Positions 1-9,883 of a DNA stretch of 59,170 nt are shown here, piece by piece (the first letter of the stretch is position 1; the number at the start of each line of letters is the position of its first letter). The notes beneath the pieces were generated by a model. It made no database searches, was not told the origin of the DNA, and saw only the letters and a program-made list of their open reading frames with translations. The translations under genes and the position numbers were made by a program. Source of the stretch: Alphaproteobacteria bacterium (lineage in GTDB: Bacteria; Pseudomonadota; Alphaproteobacteria; UBA8366; GCA-2717185); contig JAPKDL010000010.1 in NCBI GenBank assembly GCA_028822585.1, positions 1-59,170 on the forward strand. Direction: 5' to 3'.

Positions 1-288
1 AATGAAGGCCGTCCTTCCAAAGCCGTGTTCGGATATTACTGTGCGGCACCAGGCCACGGGGTGACCACCGCAAAGGTCAATGACATTATCGACGGGATTG
101 AATATCGCGGTGTCGGCGACAATGTCCGTTTTGAACCTACGCCACCCGAAATTGCGATGGCGGGTCACGGCGGTCAAAGCCCGACAAGCTTTGCCAAAGG
201 GATTGGGTCAGGCGCTGGGAATTCAAATTTTCCGTTCGATATCGCCGTGCAATTTCAAGAAAATGAAAGCAACGAAGTCCGGAGATAG
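1..288 (+). CDS. C-terminal part of an unidentified protein (cut by window edge)
   Basis: The reading frame is open from the first base to a TAG at 286-288, giving 95 residues with no start inside the window. The stretch after residue 8 (VFGYYCAAPGHGVTTAK) looks like ordinary soluble protein, and the tail is rich in Gly, Ser and Asn. I do not recognise the family. The end of the gene converges on liuC, with 28 nt between the two stop codons. A second overlapping frame is open over 80-310, so a frameshift near the 3' end cannot be excluded. Confidence 0.45.
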   Translation, partial: NEGRPSKAVFGYYCAAPGHGVTTAKVNDIIDGIEYRGVGDNVRFEPTPPEIAMAGHGGQSPTSFAKGIGSGAGNSNFPFDIAVQFQENESNEVRR

Positions 289-316
289 ACCACTTTTCAA
301 ACAGCGTTAGACGTCT

Positions 317-1120
317 TTATTCGCTCAATGACCCAGGATACCAACTCGCCTCGCGTTTTTCAGCGAAGCTGAGCAGGCCTTCCGCCGCCTCGCTGGTTTG
401 GCGTTTCGCCGAATGCAGCAACGCCATGTGTTCAGCGGCGGCATCATCAACCATAAATTCGCCGAGTTCCATTACCTGAGACTTGGTCCATGACACTGCG
501 TCCGGCCCATTTTTCAGGATTGAATCGATTATGGGCGCAACAGCGTCGTCCAAGCCACCCGTCGGGCAGACTTCATGGACAATGCCCAACTCACGTCCCT
601 TTGCCGCATCAAACCGTTCGGCGGTCAAAGCGTAGCGGCGCACATTGCGCACGCCCATGGCCGCGATCAATTGGCGAAAGATCGGCGTCGCGACCACACC
701 CCAGCGCACCTCGGTAATAGCGAATAAAGCGTCCTCGGACGCAATGACGATATCGCAGGCTGCGGCGATACCGACCCCACCGCCGAAACAGCCGCCATGC
801 ACCAGCGCGATCGTCGGTTTGGGGCAGCCGTCCAGCCACCGGATGGCATTGGTAGTGCTCCGCGACACCTCGTCATTGGCTTCGGGCGATTGTTCCGATG
901 CGGCGTTCAACCATTTCAAATCAGCGCCCGCTTGAAAATGTTTTCCATTGCCGCGAATGATGATGACGCGAACCGAATCATCCGCCGCAAACGTGCCAAT
1001 GGCAGCGATCAAACCTTGCACCACCTCGCCGTTATAAGCGTTGTTCACTCTGGGTCGATTTATGGTCGCCGTCGCCACGCCACGCGCGTCTATATCGGTC
1101 AACACAACGGGATCGATCAT
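317..1120 (-). CDS. liuC: Enoyl-CoA hydratase family protein, probable methylglutaconyl-CoA hydratase
   Basis: A crotonase-fold hydratase of 267 residues. In the leucine pathway it would hydrate 3-methylglutaconyl-CoA to HMG-CoA in the cytoplasm. The oxyanion-hole regions are visible: HFQAGADLKWL near residues 61-71 and HGGCFGGGVGIA near 108-119. The frame stays open upstream to 1195, but the ATG at 1120 has AAGGAG at 1131-1136 and lies just past the liuB stop at 1161, whereas the longer form would overlap liuB. It is the last gene of the liuA-liuB-liuC run. The substrate is inferred from the neighbours, because crotonases are hard to tell apart by sequence. Confidence 0.85.
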   Translation of the reverse strand: MIDPVVLTDIDARGVATATINRPRVNNAYNGEVVQGLIAAIGTFAADDSVRVIIIRGNGKHFQAGADLKWLNAASEQSPEANDEVSRSTTNAIRWLDGCPKPTIALVHGGCFGGGVGIAAACDIVIASEDALFAITEVRWGVVATPIFRQLIAAMGVRNVRRYALTAERFDAAKGRELGIVHEVCPTGGLDDAVAPIIDSILKNGPDAVSWTKSQVMELGEFMVDDAAAEHMALLHSAKRQTSEAAEGLLSFAEKREASWYPGSLSE

Positions 1121-1160
1121 CGTCGCGGTACTCCTTAAATATGTTGATAGTTGGTAAGGT

Positions 1161-2768
1161 TTACATTCGAAAGACGCCGAACTTTGTCGGCTCAATCGGT
1201 TTGTTCAACGCCGCCGACAAGCCCAGACCTAACACCATTCGGGTTTGCGCAGGCTCGATGATTCCGTCGTCCCAAAGCCGCGCCGTCGCATAATAGGGGT
1301 GCCCTTCGGTTTCATATTGTTGTTTGATGGGCGCTTTGAACGCGGCCTCGTCTTCGTCCGACCAAGTTTCGCCCCGCCGTTCAATCCCATCGCGGCGCAC
1401 TGTCGCCAAGACGCTGGCCGCCTGAACGCCCCCCATGACGGAAATCCGCGCGGTTGGCCACATCCACAAAAAGCGCGGCGAAAAGGCGCGCCCGCACATG
1501 CCATAATTCCCCGCGCCATGGGACCCGCCTACAATTATCGTAAATTTTGGTACATTGGCGCACGCAACGGCGGTCACCAGCTTGGCACCATCCTTGGCGA
1601 TGCCACCGCTTTCGTATTTTTCGCCCACCATGAATCCCGTGATGTTCTGCAGAAAGACCAGTGGAATGCCACGCTGGCAGCACAATTCAATGAAATGCGC
1701 GCCCTTGAGCGCCGATTCGGAAAACAGAATGCCATTATTAGCGATGATCCCTACAGGGTAGCCGAAGATGTGGGCGAAGCCGCAGATCAGCGTTGTCCCA
1801 TAAAGCTGTTTGAATTCGTCAAATTCACTACCATCCACGACCCGCGCGATCACCTCGCGCATGTCAAAAGGAATGCGCGGGTCCAGCGGCACAACGCCAT
1901 GTAATTCCTCGGCGCCGTATAACGGTTCCTCCGGCTCGCGAAGTGCTAGATCTATGGTTTTTTTCCAGTTCAAATTGCCTATAATTCGCCGACAAATCGC
2001 CAACGCGTGGGCGTCATCCACAGCGTAATGATCTGCGACACCAGATGCGCGCGTGTGCACATCCGCCCCGCCCAGAGCTTCCGAGGTGACGACCTCCCCC
2101 GTCGCCGCCTTCACCAACGGCGGCCCTCCGAGAAATATGGTCCCCGTTCCTTTTACGATGACAGATTCATCCGACATCGCCGGCACATAAGCGCCACCCG
2201 CCGTGCAGGATCCCATCACGGCGGCGATTTGCGGTAAACCTTCGGCCGACAAGGTGGCCTGATTGTAAAATATTCGGCCAAAATGTTCCCGGTCAGGAAA
2301 CACTTCATCCTGGTTTGGTAAATTGGCGCCGCCGGAATCGACTAGATAAATGCAGGGCAAATTGTTTTCGCGCGCGATTTCCTGAAGGCGTAAATGTTTT
2401 TTCACAGTGACGGGATAGTAGGTGCCGCCCTTGACCGTGGCGTCATTCACGACAATGGCGCATTCGACCCCGGACACACGACCAATACCGGTGATAATGC
2501 CAGCGCCCGCGATAGTGTCATCATACATGTCATGCGCGGCCAATTGCGACAGTTCCAAAAAAGGCGACCCAGGATCCAGTAGGCCTCTGATACGGTCGCG
2601 TGGAAGCAATTTACCGCGCCCCACATGACGCGCCCGCGCCGCTTCGCCGCCGCCGATCGCCGCCGTTGCGACTTTTTCCCGCAAATCGTCGACGAGTTCT
2701 TCAACCGCCCTCACGTTCGCCTTGAAGTCTTTGCTTCTGATATTTAATGCGCTTTTGATGACCGTCAT
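1161..2768 (-). CDS. liuB: Methylcrotonyl-CoA carboxylase beta (carboxyltransferase) subunit
   Basis: Carboxyltransferase of 535 residues, the usual length for this subunit. It moves CO2 from carboxybiotin to 3-methylcrotonyl-CoA in leucine catabolism. Both crotonase-like lobes are present. The first holds [17 protein letters not shown] and [15 protein letters not shown], the second holds [20 protein letters not shown] and [16 protein letters not shown], all typical of the MCC beta branch rather than propionyl-CoA carboxylase. It lies between the liuA/remnant pair and liuC. The biotin-carrying alpha partner is not next to it; the only biotin carboxylase in the window is pccA-like. Confidence 0.93.
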   Translation of the reverse strand: MTVIKSALNIRSKDFKANVRAVEELVDDLREKVATAAIGGGEAARARHVGRGKLLPRDRIRGLLDPGSPFLELSQLAAHDMYDDTIAGAGIITGIGRVSGVECAIVVNDATVKGGTYYPVTVKKHLRLQEIARENNLPCIYLVDSGGANLPNQDEVFPDREHFGRIFYNQATLSAEGLPQIAAVMGSCTAGGAYVPAMSDESVIVKGTGTIFLGGPPLVKAATGEVVTSEALGGADVHTRASGVADHYAVDDAHALAICRRIIGNLNWKKTIDLALREPEEPLYGAEELHGVVPLDPRIPFDMREVIARVVDGSEFDEFKQLYGTTLICGFAHIFGYPVGIIANNGILFSESALKGAHFIELCCQRGIPLVFLQNITGFMVGEKYESGGIAKDGAKLVTAVACANVPKFTIIVGGSHGAGNYGMCGRAFSPRFLWMWPTARISVMGGVQAASVLATVRRDGIERRGETWSDEDEAAFKAPIKQQYETEGHPYYATARLWDDGIIEPAQTRMVLGLGLSAALNKPIEPTKFGVFRM

Positions 2769-2840
2769 GGGATTCCAAATGAATTAGTGTTGCGTTCGGG
2801 CACTTTATGCCTCCAGGACCCAGCATTCAAACCCTGCCGC

Positions 2841-3025
2841 TTAATTCGACATCAATTGTCGGGCGATTACGAGTCGTTGAATGTCGCTGGTGCCTTCGCA
2901 GATCTTGCAGATCCGCACATCGCGATAGATCCGCTCCACGGGCACGTCTTTGGTGTAGCCAACACCACCATGTACTCCAGCGGTGCGTCACACTTCATAC
3001 AAGCGGCCTTCATTTCCAGTGCCAT
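2841..3025 (-). pseudogene. Chimeric remnant: DUF1272 start fused to an acyl-CoA dehydrogenase C-terminus
   Basis: The liuA stop overlaps a new start as TAATG (ATG at 3025). The first 16 codons read [16 protein letters not shown], which matches the N-terminus of the small Cys-rich DUF1272 family. The frame then runs on without meaning to a TAA at 2867-2869, 52 residues in all. A different frame over about 2841-2976 encodes [19 protein letters not shown] and [18 protein letters not shown], then TAA: the last 44 or so residues of an acyl-CoA dehydrogenase distinct from liuA. The two homologies meet within a few bases near 2976. I infer a deletion that joined two neighbouring genes out of frame. 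The chimeric peptide may still be translated through coupling to liuA. Confidence 0.75.
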
Positions 3026-4197
3026 TATTTGGTCTCCTCGAACAATTCGCGTCCGATCAACATGCGTCGAATTTCGCTGGTGCCGGCGCCGATTTCATAC
3101 AGCTTAGCGTCACGTAGCAGCCGTCCCGTCGGATAATCATTGATATATCCGTTCCCGCCCAAGCATTGGATGGCTTCCAGCGCCATCCAGGTCGCTTTCT
3201 CCGCCGCGTATAAAATAGCGCCTGCCGCATCCTTGCGCGTCGTGTCGCCTCGGTCACAGGCCAACGCCACCATATACACATACGACTTGGTGGCGTTCAT
3301 GGTCGTGTACATGTCCGCCAACTTGCCTTGCATCAACTGAAAGGTGCCAATCGGTTGGCCGAATTGGACCCGTTCGTGCAGGTACGGCGTCACCACATCC
3401 ATACACGCCTGCATGATGCCCAACGGCCCACCTGCCAACACCAAACGTTCGTAATCAAGCCCACTCATCAGCACATTGACGCCGCGCCCGACGTCGCTCA
3501 GCACGTTTTCGTCCGGGACTTCGCAATCTTCGAACACCAATTCGGAGGTGTTGGAGCCGCGCATACCAAGCTTGTCTAGCTTCGGCGAGGTCGTGAACCC
3601 CTTGAACCCTTTTTCGATGATAAAGGCGGTGACGCCGCGTTTGCCCGCATCCGGATCAGTTTTGGCGTAGACCACCAGCACATCGGCGTTCGGGCCGTTG
3701 GTGATCCACATTTTGGTGCCGTTCAGGATATAGCGATCGCCTTTCTTGTCAGCGCGGGTGCGCATCGACACCACATCCGACCCCGCCCCGACTTCGCTCA
3801 TCGCCAAAGCGCCGATATGGGTGCCAGAGATTAATTTCGGAAGATATTTCTGCTTTTGCGCCTCAGACCCGTTGCGACTTATTTGGTTAACGCACAAATT
3901 CGAATGTGCGCCATATGACAATCCCACCGCCGCCGACGCCCGACTTAATTCCTCCACCGCGATGACGTGCTCGGTATAGCCCATATTGGCACCGCCGTAT
4001 TTTTCGTCGACCGTGACACCCATCAACCCCAACTCACCCAGCTTGGGCCACAGGTCAGCTGGGAATTCATTAGAATCGTCAATTTCCCTCGCCCGTGGCG
4101 CGACATGATCTTCGGCAAACCGACGCACCGAATCGCGCAGCAAGTCCGCCGTTTCACCTAAATTAAAATCCAGGCTTTTACTTACATTGGCTATCAT
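3025..4197 (-). CDS. liuA: Isovaleryl-CoA dehydrogenase
   Basis: Flavoprotein of 390 residues that oxidises isovaleryl-CoA to 3-methylcrotonyl-CoA, passing electrons to ETF. The acyl-CoA dehydrogenase N-terminal, middle and C-terminal domains are all present. [17 protein letters not shown] carries the Glu placed as the catalytic base in isovaleryl-CoA dehydrogenases, and [18 protein letters not shown] is the FAD-binding tail. A GTG at 4206 extends the frame, but the ATG at 4197 is preferred because AAGGAG at 4206-4211 lies 8 nt before it. The gene starts the leucine block and its stop overlaps the DUF1272-like ATG. Confidence 0.93.
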   Translation of the reverse strand: MIANVSKSLDFNLGETADLLRDSVRRFAEDHVAPRAREIDDSNEFPADLWPKLGELGLMGVTVDEKYGGANMGYTEHVIAVEELSRASAAVGLSYGAHSNLCVNQISRNGSEAQKQKYLPKLISGTHIGALAMSEVGAGSDVVSMRTRADKKGDRYILNGTKMWITNGPNADVLVVYAKTDPDAGKRGVTAFIIEKGFKGFTTSPKLDKLGMRGSNTSELVFEDCEVPDENVLSDVGRGVNVLMSGLDYERLVLAGGPLGIMQACMDVVTPYLHERVQFGQPIGTFQLMQGKLADMYTTMNATKSYVYMVALACDRGDTTRKDAAGAILYAAEKATWMALEAIQCLGGNGYINDYPTGRLLRDAKLYEIGAGTSEIRRMLIGRELFEETK

Positions 4198-4235
4198 CCC
4201 CAGCACTCCTTCTCAAAATCGCCAAACTACCGCAG

Positions 4236-5624
4236 CTAAAATAGCACCAGAGCCACAAGCTCCAGAAAACAGAAAAACTCAACAACATCAGTAATCGTCA
4301 TCAGGATTACGCTGGACGCCACCGCCGGATCAATATTCGCCCAATCCAGACCCAGCGGCGCTAAAATACCTGCCAAACCGGCGATGAACAAATTAATGAT
4401 CATGGCGAGCCCGATCACCAGGCGGGTTAATAAGTCGCTGAACCAGAAATAAGCGATCCCAGCAGTTAATACAGCAAAGATCATGCCGTTAACGCCGCCA
4501 ACCAAGACTTCCTTGCCGATGATGTAAAGCGCATTTTGAGCCGTCAACTCCTTCACCGCCAAGGCGCGCACCACCACGGCCAGCGTTTGCGTGCTTGCAT
4601 TGCCACCACTCGACGCGACGATAGGCATCAGAGCCGCCAAAGCCGCGACACGTTCGGTTTGCGCCTGAAACAACCCGATCACCTGGGAAGCCACCACCCG
4701 CCGTCGCCAGATTTGCCAACAGCCACGACAGTCGCGAGCGCGTCGTCGCTACCGCTTCGTACAGATCATCGGCCACGACGCCACTTCATTTCAGGATACC
4801 TTCGTCATGTTCTTCCTGAAGGGCATCGACCACGTCATCAACCGTAATAACGCCGACCAAGCAGCTCGAGGCATCAACGACGGCGGCTTCCGCCAGATCA
4901 TATTGCCAAAACAGAAACTCAAAATCTTCTTGATCCATGGTCACCGGTATCTGTTTGAATTGCGCTGCTAAAATTTCACGAACCGGAACGGCGCGTTGCG
5001 AACGCAACAACCGGTTCGTCATAATCACACCCAACGTCTTATGATCCGGCTCGACTGCAAATATGCCATAGAACGTGTCCGGCAAGTCGGCATCGGACCG
5101 CATATAATCGATGACTTCTCCAACTGTCCAAAACGCCGGGATCGAGACATATTCGCGGCGCATCAACCGGCCCGCGCCGTCTTCGGGATAGCCAAGCGCC
5201 GGCTCTACCATTATGTGGTCGCTGACGGGCATACTGTCCAGTAACGCCTGCTGATGGTCGGCGTCCAACGTTTCGATAACCCGACCGCTTCGTCGCTTTC
5301 CAATCCGACAGCGACTTTAGCCAATTTTGACGGGTGAAGACCATAGATCAAATCATCGCGAAGCGACGCACCCAGATAAGCGAAGACGTGTGGACCCAGA
5401 CCGCCACCAAGAAGCTTTTCCAGCCCATTGCGCTGGGCCGTTGGCAGGCATTCAATCAAATCGGCGACATCGGTGGGGTGCAACGCACTGACAAGCCACC
5501 CCACGGCTTCTCCGTCACCGGCCCCGACGGCGGCTAAAACGCCTTGAATGATCGCGTCTGTTAGCCCGTATAGGCCTTCAAGGCCGGTATCGTCGAACGC
5601 CGGGGTGGGGGTTGAATTTGCCAT
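4236..5624 (-). pseudogene. mgtE: Broken magnesium transporter MgtE
   Basis: Three pieces in order make up one MgtE of about 460 residues. The N-domain starts at 5624 (LHPTDVADLIECLPTAQR). The CBS pair follows (RREYVSIPAFWTVGEVIDYM to DDVVDALQEEHDEGILK). The membrane domain comes last (MPIVASSGGNASTQTLAVVV). Three lesions are visible: a frameshift near 5281-5288 between N-domain and CBS, an in-frame TGA at 4786-4788 after GILK, and a frameshift near 4694-4702 in the first membrane helix. Translation cannot give a full transporter, so this reads as a real pseudogene, though poor assembly could mimic one or two of the changes. It lies between liuA and maeB on the same strand. Confidence 0.85.
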
Positions 5625-5659
5625 AACGAGTTAGACGATTTAACTTGGCACAAGGGCCG

Positions 5660-7966
5660 TTACCGGTCCTGAGCGTCGACGACAGCGTAGGACGTCATGT
5701 TGACAATACCGCGCGTGGTGACCGCCTGCGTCATGATGTGCACCGGTTTATCCATACCGACCAACATCGGCCCCACAGAAAGGCCTTCACCCGTCACTTT
5801 CAACAAATTGTAGGCGATGTTAGCCGCGTCCAAGGACGGCATCACCAACAAGTTGGCGTTTCCCGAGAGGTTCGAATCGGGAAACACCCGTTCGCGAATG
5901 CCCCCATCCACGGCGGAGTCAGCATGCATTTCACCTTCAACCTCCATATCCGGATTTTCCCGATGCAGAATAGCGGTGGCTTCGCGCATCTTTATCGACG
6001 CTATGGTGTCACGTGATCCAAAATTGGAATGCGACAACAGCGCCACCTTGGGCTCAATTCCGAAACGCCGAACTTCCGCCGCCGCCAACCGCACCATTTC
6101 CGCGACCTCCATTGCTGTCGGGTCTGGTGACACATGGGTGTCGCAAAGGAAGTACGTCCCTTGCTTCAAAATCAACAAGCTCAATGCCGACACATCCCGG
6201 ACGCCTTCCGCCTTGCCAATAATTGCTAAAAGATGATTCAAATGCGCTTTGTATTGCCCGACCGCGCCGCAGATGAGGGCGTCTGCGTCACCGCGCTTGA
6301 CCATCATTGCGCCAATGGCCGTGGTGTTTGTCCGCATCACCTCTCGCGCCAGAACCGGCGACACGCCATCACGCGCCGTTAATGCATGATATTCTTTCGC
6401 ATAGTCAGCGTATCGTGGGTCATCCTGGGGATCGACAAGCTCCACGTTTTCGCCAACAACCAAGCGCAAACCCAAATCCTTGATGTTTCGCCCAACAACG
6501 TCGCGCCGGCCAATAATGATCGGCTTGGCGATCCCGTCGTCAACAATCACTTGGACGGCGCGCAGGGTGCGCACTTCTTCGCCCTCGGTGTAGACGACGC
6601 GTTTCGGATTGGCGCGCGCCTTGTCAAAGATCGGACGCATCACCTGTCCAGACTTGAACACAAACGCCGTCAATTTGCGGCGATATTCGTCGAAATCTTT
6701 GATGGGCCGCGTGGCGACGCCGGTATCCATCGCCGCTTTGGCGATGGCGGGCGCAATTTCGATAATCAAGCGCGGGTCAAAGGGTTTCGGCAGTAATTTT
6801 TCAGGGCCGAAGGTCTCCGCTTCACCGCCGAACGCCGCTTGCACGATGTCGGATGTCTCCGCCATCGCCAAATCCGCCAGTGCTTTGACGCAAGCCAGTT
6901 TCATTTCTTCGTTGATCGTCGTCGCGCCGCAATCCAGGGCGCCGCGGAAGATGAATGGGAAACACAGAACATTGTTCACCTGATTCGGGTAATCCGACCG
7001 ACCCGTTCCCATGATCACATCCGAACGAACACCATGAGCGATTTCGGGCATAATTTCCGGCGTTGGGTTCGCCAGCGCCATGATGATCGGGTCTTTCGCC
7101 ATCACTTTGACGTTCTCCGCATTCAACGCGCCGGGACCAGACAGCCCTAAAAAGATATCCGCGCCGACAATGGCTTCCGACAGGGTGCGGTGGTCAGTTT
7201 CAGCCGCGAATTTCCGTTTGTATTTATCCACGTCATTGGCGCGGCCTTTGTGGATGACGCCAGACCGGTCGCAAACCAGGACATTTTCGATCGGCAAGCC
7301 GAGACTGAGCAACTGGTTCAAACAGGACAGCGCCGCCGCCCCCGCGCCAGACGCGACCAATTTCACCTCCTTGATGTCCTTTTTAACGACCCGCAACGCG
7401 TTGTAGATCGCAGCGGCCACGACGATGGCCGTACCATGCTGATCATCATGGAACACGGGAATCCCCATGCGGCCGCGCAGTTTTTCTTCAATTTCAAAAC
7501 AAGCGGGCGCGCCGATATCTTCCAGATTGATGCCGCCAAAGGTTGGTTCCAACCGCGCCACACATTCAACGAATTCTTTGACTTTGGTTTCGTCCACCTC
7601 GATGTCGAACACGTCGATATTGGCGAATTTCTTGAACAACACCGCCTTGCCTTCCATGACTGGCTTCGACGCCAAGGCACCGATATTGCCAAGTCCCAAC
7701 ACAGCGGTGCCGTTTGTCACCACGCCAACCAAATTGGCGCGCGCCGTCACCGTGGCGGCTTCGGCGGGATCATCGACGATCACCATACAGGCGGCGGCGA
7801 CGCCGGGAGAATACGCCAGAGCCAAATCACGCTGGTTCGCCATAGGCTTGGTCGGCACGATGGCCAATTTACCCGGCGGGTCCATCCGGTGATAAATTAA
7901 CGCTTCTCGATCTATATCGTCACTAATAGCTTTGTCTCCCCAAATACGCCGTTGCTCTGGCTCCAT
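5660..7966 (-). CDS. maeB: NADP-dependent malic enzyme with phosphotransacetylase-like domain
   Basis: Large malic enzyme of 768 residues that decarboxylates malate to pyruvate with NADP. Residues 1-430 are the malic enzyme (YSPGVAAAC near 53, [11 protein letters not shown] near 174, [12 protein letters not shown] in the Rossmann part). Residues 440-768 are a PTA/PTB domain ([40 protein letters not shown]). In this two-domain family the second part is thought to be regulatory, commonly an acetyl-CoA sensor. ATG at 7966. It is downstream of tRNA-Leu with that gene's terminator between them, so it is probably transcribed separately. Confidence 0.95.
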   Translation of the reverse strand: MEPEQRRIWGDKAISDDIDREALIYHRMDPPGKLAIVPTKPMANQRDLALAYSPGVAAACMVIVDDPAEAATVTARANLVGVVTNGTAVLGLGNIGALASKPVMEGKAVLFKKFANIDVFDIEVDETKVKEFVECVARLEPTFGGINLEDIGAPACFEIEEKLRGRMGIPVFHDDQHGTAIVVAAAIYNALRVVKKDIKEVKLVASGAGAAALSCLNQLLSLGLPIENVLVCDRSGVIHKGRANDVDKYKRKFAAETDHRTLSEAIVGADIFLGLSGPGALNAENVKVMAKDPIIMALANPTPEIMPEIAHGVRSDVIMGTGRSDYPNQVNNVLCFPFIFRGALDCGATTINEEMKLACVKALADLAMAETSDIVQAAFGGEAETFGPEKLLPKPFDPRLIIEIAPAIAKAAMDTGVATRPIKDFDEYRRKLTAFVFKSGQVMRPIFDKARANPKRVVYTEGEEVRTLRAVQVIVDDGIAKPIIIGRRDVVGRNIKDLGLRLVVGENVELVDPQDDPRYADYAKEYHALTARDGVSPVLAREVMRTNTTAIGAMMVKRGDADALICGAVGQYKAHLNHLLAIIGKAEGVRDVSALSLLILKQGTYFLCDTHVSPDPTAMEVAEMVRLAAAEVRRFGIEPKVALLSHSNFGSRDTIASIKMREATAILHRENPDMEVEGEMHADSAVDGGIRERVFPDSNLSGNANLLVMPSLDAANIAYNLLKVTGEGLSVGPMLVGMDKPVHIMTQAVTTRGIVNMTSYAVVDAQDR

Positions 7967-7995
7967 AAAACCATAAAATATCTACACGCGCCAAA

Positions 7996-8028
7996 AGAAA
8001 AAGGCCCGCCAGTCCGGCGAGCCCTTGA
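7996..8028 (-). terminator. Rho-independent terminator after tRNA-Leu
   Basis: Read on the minus strand, GGGCTCGCC and GGCGGGCC form a GC-rich stem with a short loop, followed by TTTTTCTTTT. It lies 9 nt past the tRNA CCA end and before maeB. Confidence 0.8.
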
Positions 8029-8036
8029 AATTTAGT

Positions 8037-8123
8037 TGGTGCGGTCGAGAAGACTCGAACTTCCACGATATTTCTATCACAGCGACCTCAACGCTGCGCG
8101 TCTACCAATTCCGCCACGACCGC
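8037..8123 (-). tRNA. tRNA-Leu (GAG)
   Basis: An 87-nt tRNA with encoded CCA. The 5' end GCGGTCG pairs with CGACCGC before the discriminator A. The anticodon stem CAGCG/CGCTG encloses TTGAGGT, giving anticodon GAG. The long variable arm is typical of type II leucine tRNAs, and the T-arm reads GTTCGAGTC. It is divergent from lipB. Confidence 0.97.
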
Positions 8124-8148
8124 GAAACTTTTGCATTCATCGACAATT

Positions 8149-8177
8149 ATTATAGGATGCCTTTTACAGGACGTCAT
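8149..8177 (-). promoter_or_regulatory. Probable sigma-70 promoter of tRNA-Leu
   Basis: On the minus strand a perfect TATAAT (8154-8149) lies 17 nt after ATGACG (8177-8172). The tRNA 5' end is 25 nt past the -10 box. The -35 box overlaps the candidate lipB ATG at 8176 on the other strand. Confidence 0.6.
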
Positions 8178-8937
8178 GTCGATTCCACGCAGCGGAAATA
8201 CCAAATACGAATTCCCAAAGCAAGCGCCACCACTCGATTATAACCGGGATACTGTTTTTATTGTGACGACCAAACCAAAAGTCACTCCAAAAATTCCTTT
8301 AGATGCCGTCGAATGGATCATCGACGATGCGCCCATCGCGTATCAGCACGCCTTGGCGATTATGCAGGATCGCGTCACAGCGATCCACACAGGTGCCAGT
8401 TCCGAATGCGTTTGGTTGCTGGAACACCCATCTCTGTACACAGCGGGCACCAGCGCTCAGGCGAGCGATCTCATCGATCCCGACCGCTTCCCCGTGCATG
8501 TAACAGGGCGCGGCGGCCAATACACCTATCACGGTCCGGGGCAACGCATCGGCTATGTCATGCTGAATTTGCAACGTCGCACCCCCGACGTCCGGCGCTA
8601 TGTTCATGATCTCGAAGAATGGATCATCCGAACGCTGGCGTCGTTCAACGTCACGGGCGAACGACGGGAAGGCCGGGTTGGCATTTGGGTGGATCGCGGC
8701 GGTGGACGCGAAGACAAAATCGCCGCCATTGGCGTCCGCATCCGCCACTGGATCACCTTCCACGGCATCGCGATCAATGTCGAACCAACCCTTGAACATT
8801 TTTCTGGAATTGTGCCGTGTGGCATTGGTGACGTAAATTTGGGGGTGACATCTCTGGTCGATTTGGGATTGCCGGTCACCACAGCGGATTTGGATGTTGC
8901 GCTCATGGCCGCGTTCAAAGATGTATTTGGAACTTAA
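8176..8937 (+). CDS. lipB: Octanoyl-[acyl carrier protein]:protein transferase LipB
   Basis: Moves octanoyl from ACP to lipoyl-dependent enzymes, the first step of lipoate synthesis. Conserved parts are [22 protein letters not shown], the lysine in [10 protein letters not shown] (residue 181) and the catalytic cysteine in VPCGIG (residue 215). From the ATG at 8176 it has 253 residues, about 30-40 more than many LipB proteins. The extra N-terminus is not conserved-looking, so a later start (for example GTG 8263) is possible. AGGA lies 4 nt before 8176. It converges on bluB with a 4-nt overlap. Confidence 0.93.
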   Translation: MSIPRSGNTKYEFPKQAPPLDYNRDTVFIVTTKPKVTPKIPLDAVEWIIDDAPIAYQHALAIMQDRVTAIHTGASSECVWLLEHPSLYTAGTSAQASDLIDPDRFPVHVTGRGGQYTYHGPGQRIGYVMLNLQRRTPDVRRYVHDLEEWIIRTLASFNVTGERREGRVGIWVDRGGGREDKIAAIGVRIRHWITFHGIAINVEPTLEHFSGIVPCGIGDVNLGVTSLVDLGLPVTTADLDVALMAAFKDVFGT

Positions 8938-9581
8938 CGCCGGAATAAAAACGCCGCCGGATCAACCCTACCCTGCCACCCGGCCCGCTGTAATTCTGGA
9001 TCCGTGTGTTCTTCCAACGGATAGCCAACGCATAAATACGCGATCAACCGCCACGTTGCAGGCACATCAAGCGCTTCGTTCACCAATTCCGGATCCAGGA
9101 TCGACACCCACCCCACGCCAAGTCCGCGCGTCCGCGCCGCCAGCCACAAGGTTTGTATGGCGCCGACGACAGAATATTGCAGCATTTCCGGCATGGTGCG
9201 CCGTCCCAGGCCATGCCCGTAGGGGGTGTTCGGGTCGGCGAACACCGCCAGTTGAACGGGAGCGGCTTCCAGCCCCGCCAATTTTAGTCGTGCGTACAAA
9301 GCCGCGCGGTTGTTCGAATACGCAGCCAGCGCTTCGGCATTAAAATGCGCGAAATTATCCCGCACGGCGGCGCGCATTTCCGGGTCATTCACCAGAACGA
9401 AACGCCAGGGTTGGCAATTGCCGACGGACGGCGACAGACAGGCCTGAGCGATCAATTGATCAATCTCTGCGGCGTCTACCAGGTCGGCCTTGAAACGCCT
9501 GACATCGCGGCGCCATTGAACAAGCGCATCAAATTTATCCCGGAACACAGGGTCAAAAAAGGGCGTCTGTTCATGGACCAT
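8934..9581 (-). CDS. bluB: 5,6-dimethylbenzimidazole synthase (BluB)
   Basis: Flavin-destroying nitroreductase-fold enzyme that makes the lower ligand of vitamin B12 from FMNH2. Seen: [20 protein letters not shown] and [14 protein letters not shown], all BluB signatures, over 215 residues. The frame extends to 9641, but the ATG at 9581 has GGAGG at 9587-9591 with a 5-nt spacer and clears the acyP stop at 9595, so I use it. It lies behind pccA and acyP on the same strand. Other cobalamin genes are not in view. Confidence 0.88.
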   Translation of the reverse strand: MVHEQTPFFDPVFRDKFDALVQWRRDVRRFKADLVDAAEIDQLIAQACLSPSVGNCQPWRFVLVNDPEMRAAVRDNFAHFNAEALAAYSNNRAALYARLKLAGLEAAPVQLAVFADPNTPYGHGLGRRTMPEMLQYSVVGAIQTLWLAARTRGLGVGWVSILDPELVNEALDVPATWRLIAYLCVGYPLEEHTDPELQRAGWQGRVDPAAFLFRR

Positions 9582-9594
9582 ATCGACCTCCGCA

Positions 9595-9870
9595 TCATCC
9601 CGTTTCACGTGTGTGAAATCCAGCTTCGACAGGGTCATCATACGGCGTTTCCTGGACCCGTGTCACCTGCGCCATGGTTGGGCCTTTATTACAGGCTCCA
9701 AGCATTTTCTTCAGAGCGTTATCTGTTCCGGAAAACACCGCCTCGACGCTACCGTCACGCCGATTGCGCACCCAACCGTCGATCCCGATCAGCCCTGCCT
9801 GACGTGCAACCCAATAGCGATACCCAACACCTTGGACGCGCCCCTGGATACGTACCGTCACCGCCGCCAT
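9595..9870 (-). CDS. acyP: Acylphosphatase
   Basis: Small alpha/beta protein of 91 residues that hydrolyses acyl phosphates. The N-terminus holds RIQGRVQGVGYRYWVARQA, including the phosphate-binding loop and its arginine, followed by GIDGWVRNRRDGSVEAVF with the conserved Asn. The frame opens at 9912, but the ATG at 9870 matches family length, has a GGAGC-like site, and avoids overlap with the pccA stop at 9884. It lies 13 nt after pccA and ahead of bluB, so the three are probably co-transcribed. Confidence 0.92.
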   Translation of the reverse strand: MAAVTVRIQGRVQGVGYRYWVARQAGLIGIDGWVRNRRDGSVEAVFSGTDNALKKMLGACNKGPTMAQVTRVQETPYDDPVEAGFHTRETG

Positions 9871-9883
9871 TTCTAGCTCCCGA

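Noticed and set aside
1245-1904. 219-codon plus-strand frame opposite liuB
   Set aside because: It mirrors a fully conserved carboxyltransferase gene, has no family likeness and reads as low-complexity antisense.
2787-3107. 106-codon plus-strand frame over the DUF1272/dehydrogenase remnant
   Set aside because: No family likeness, whereas both minus-strand frames show clear homology.
7190-7900. 236-codon plus-strand frame opposite maeB
   Set aside because: Antisense shadow rich in Arg, His and Gln; the maeB frame on the other strand is intact and conserved.
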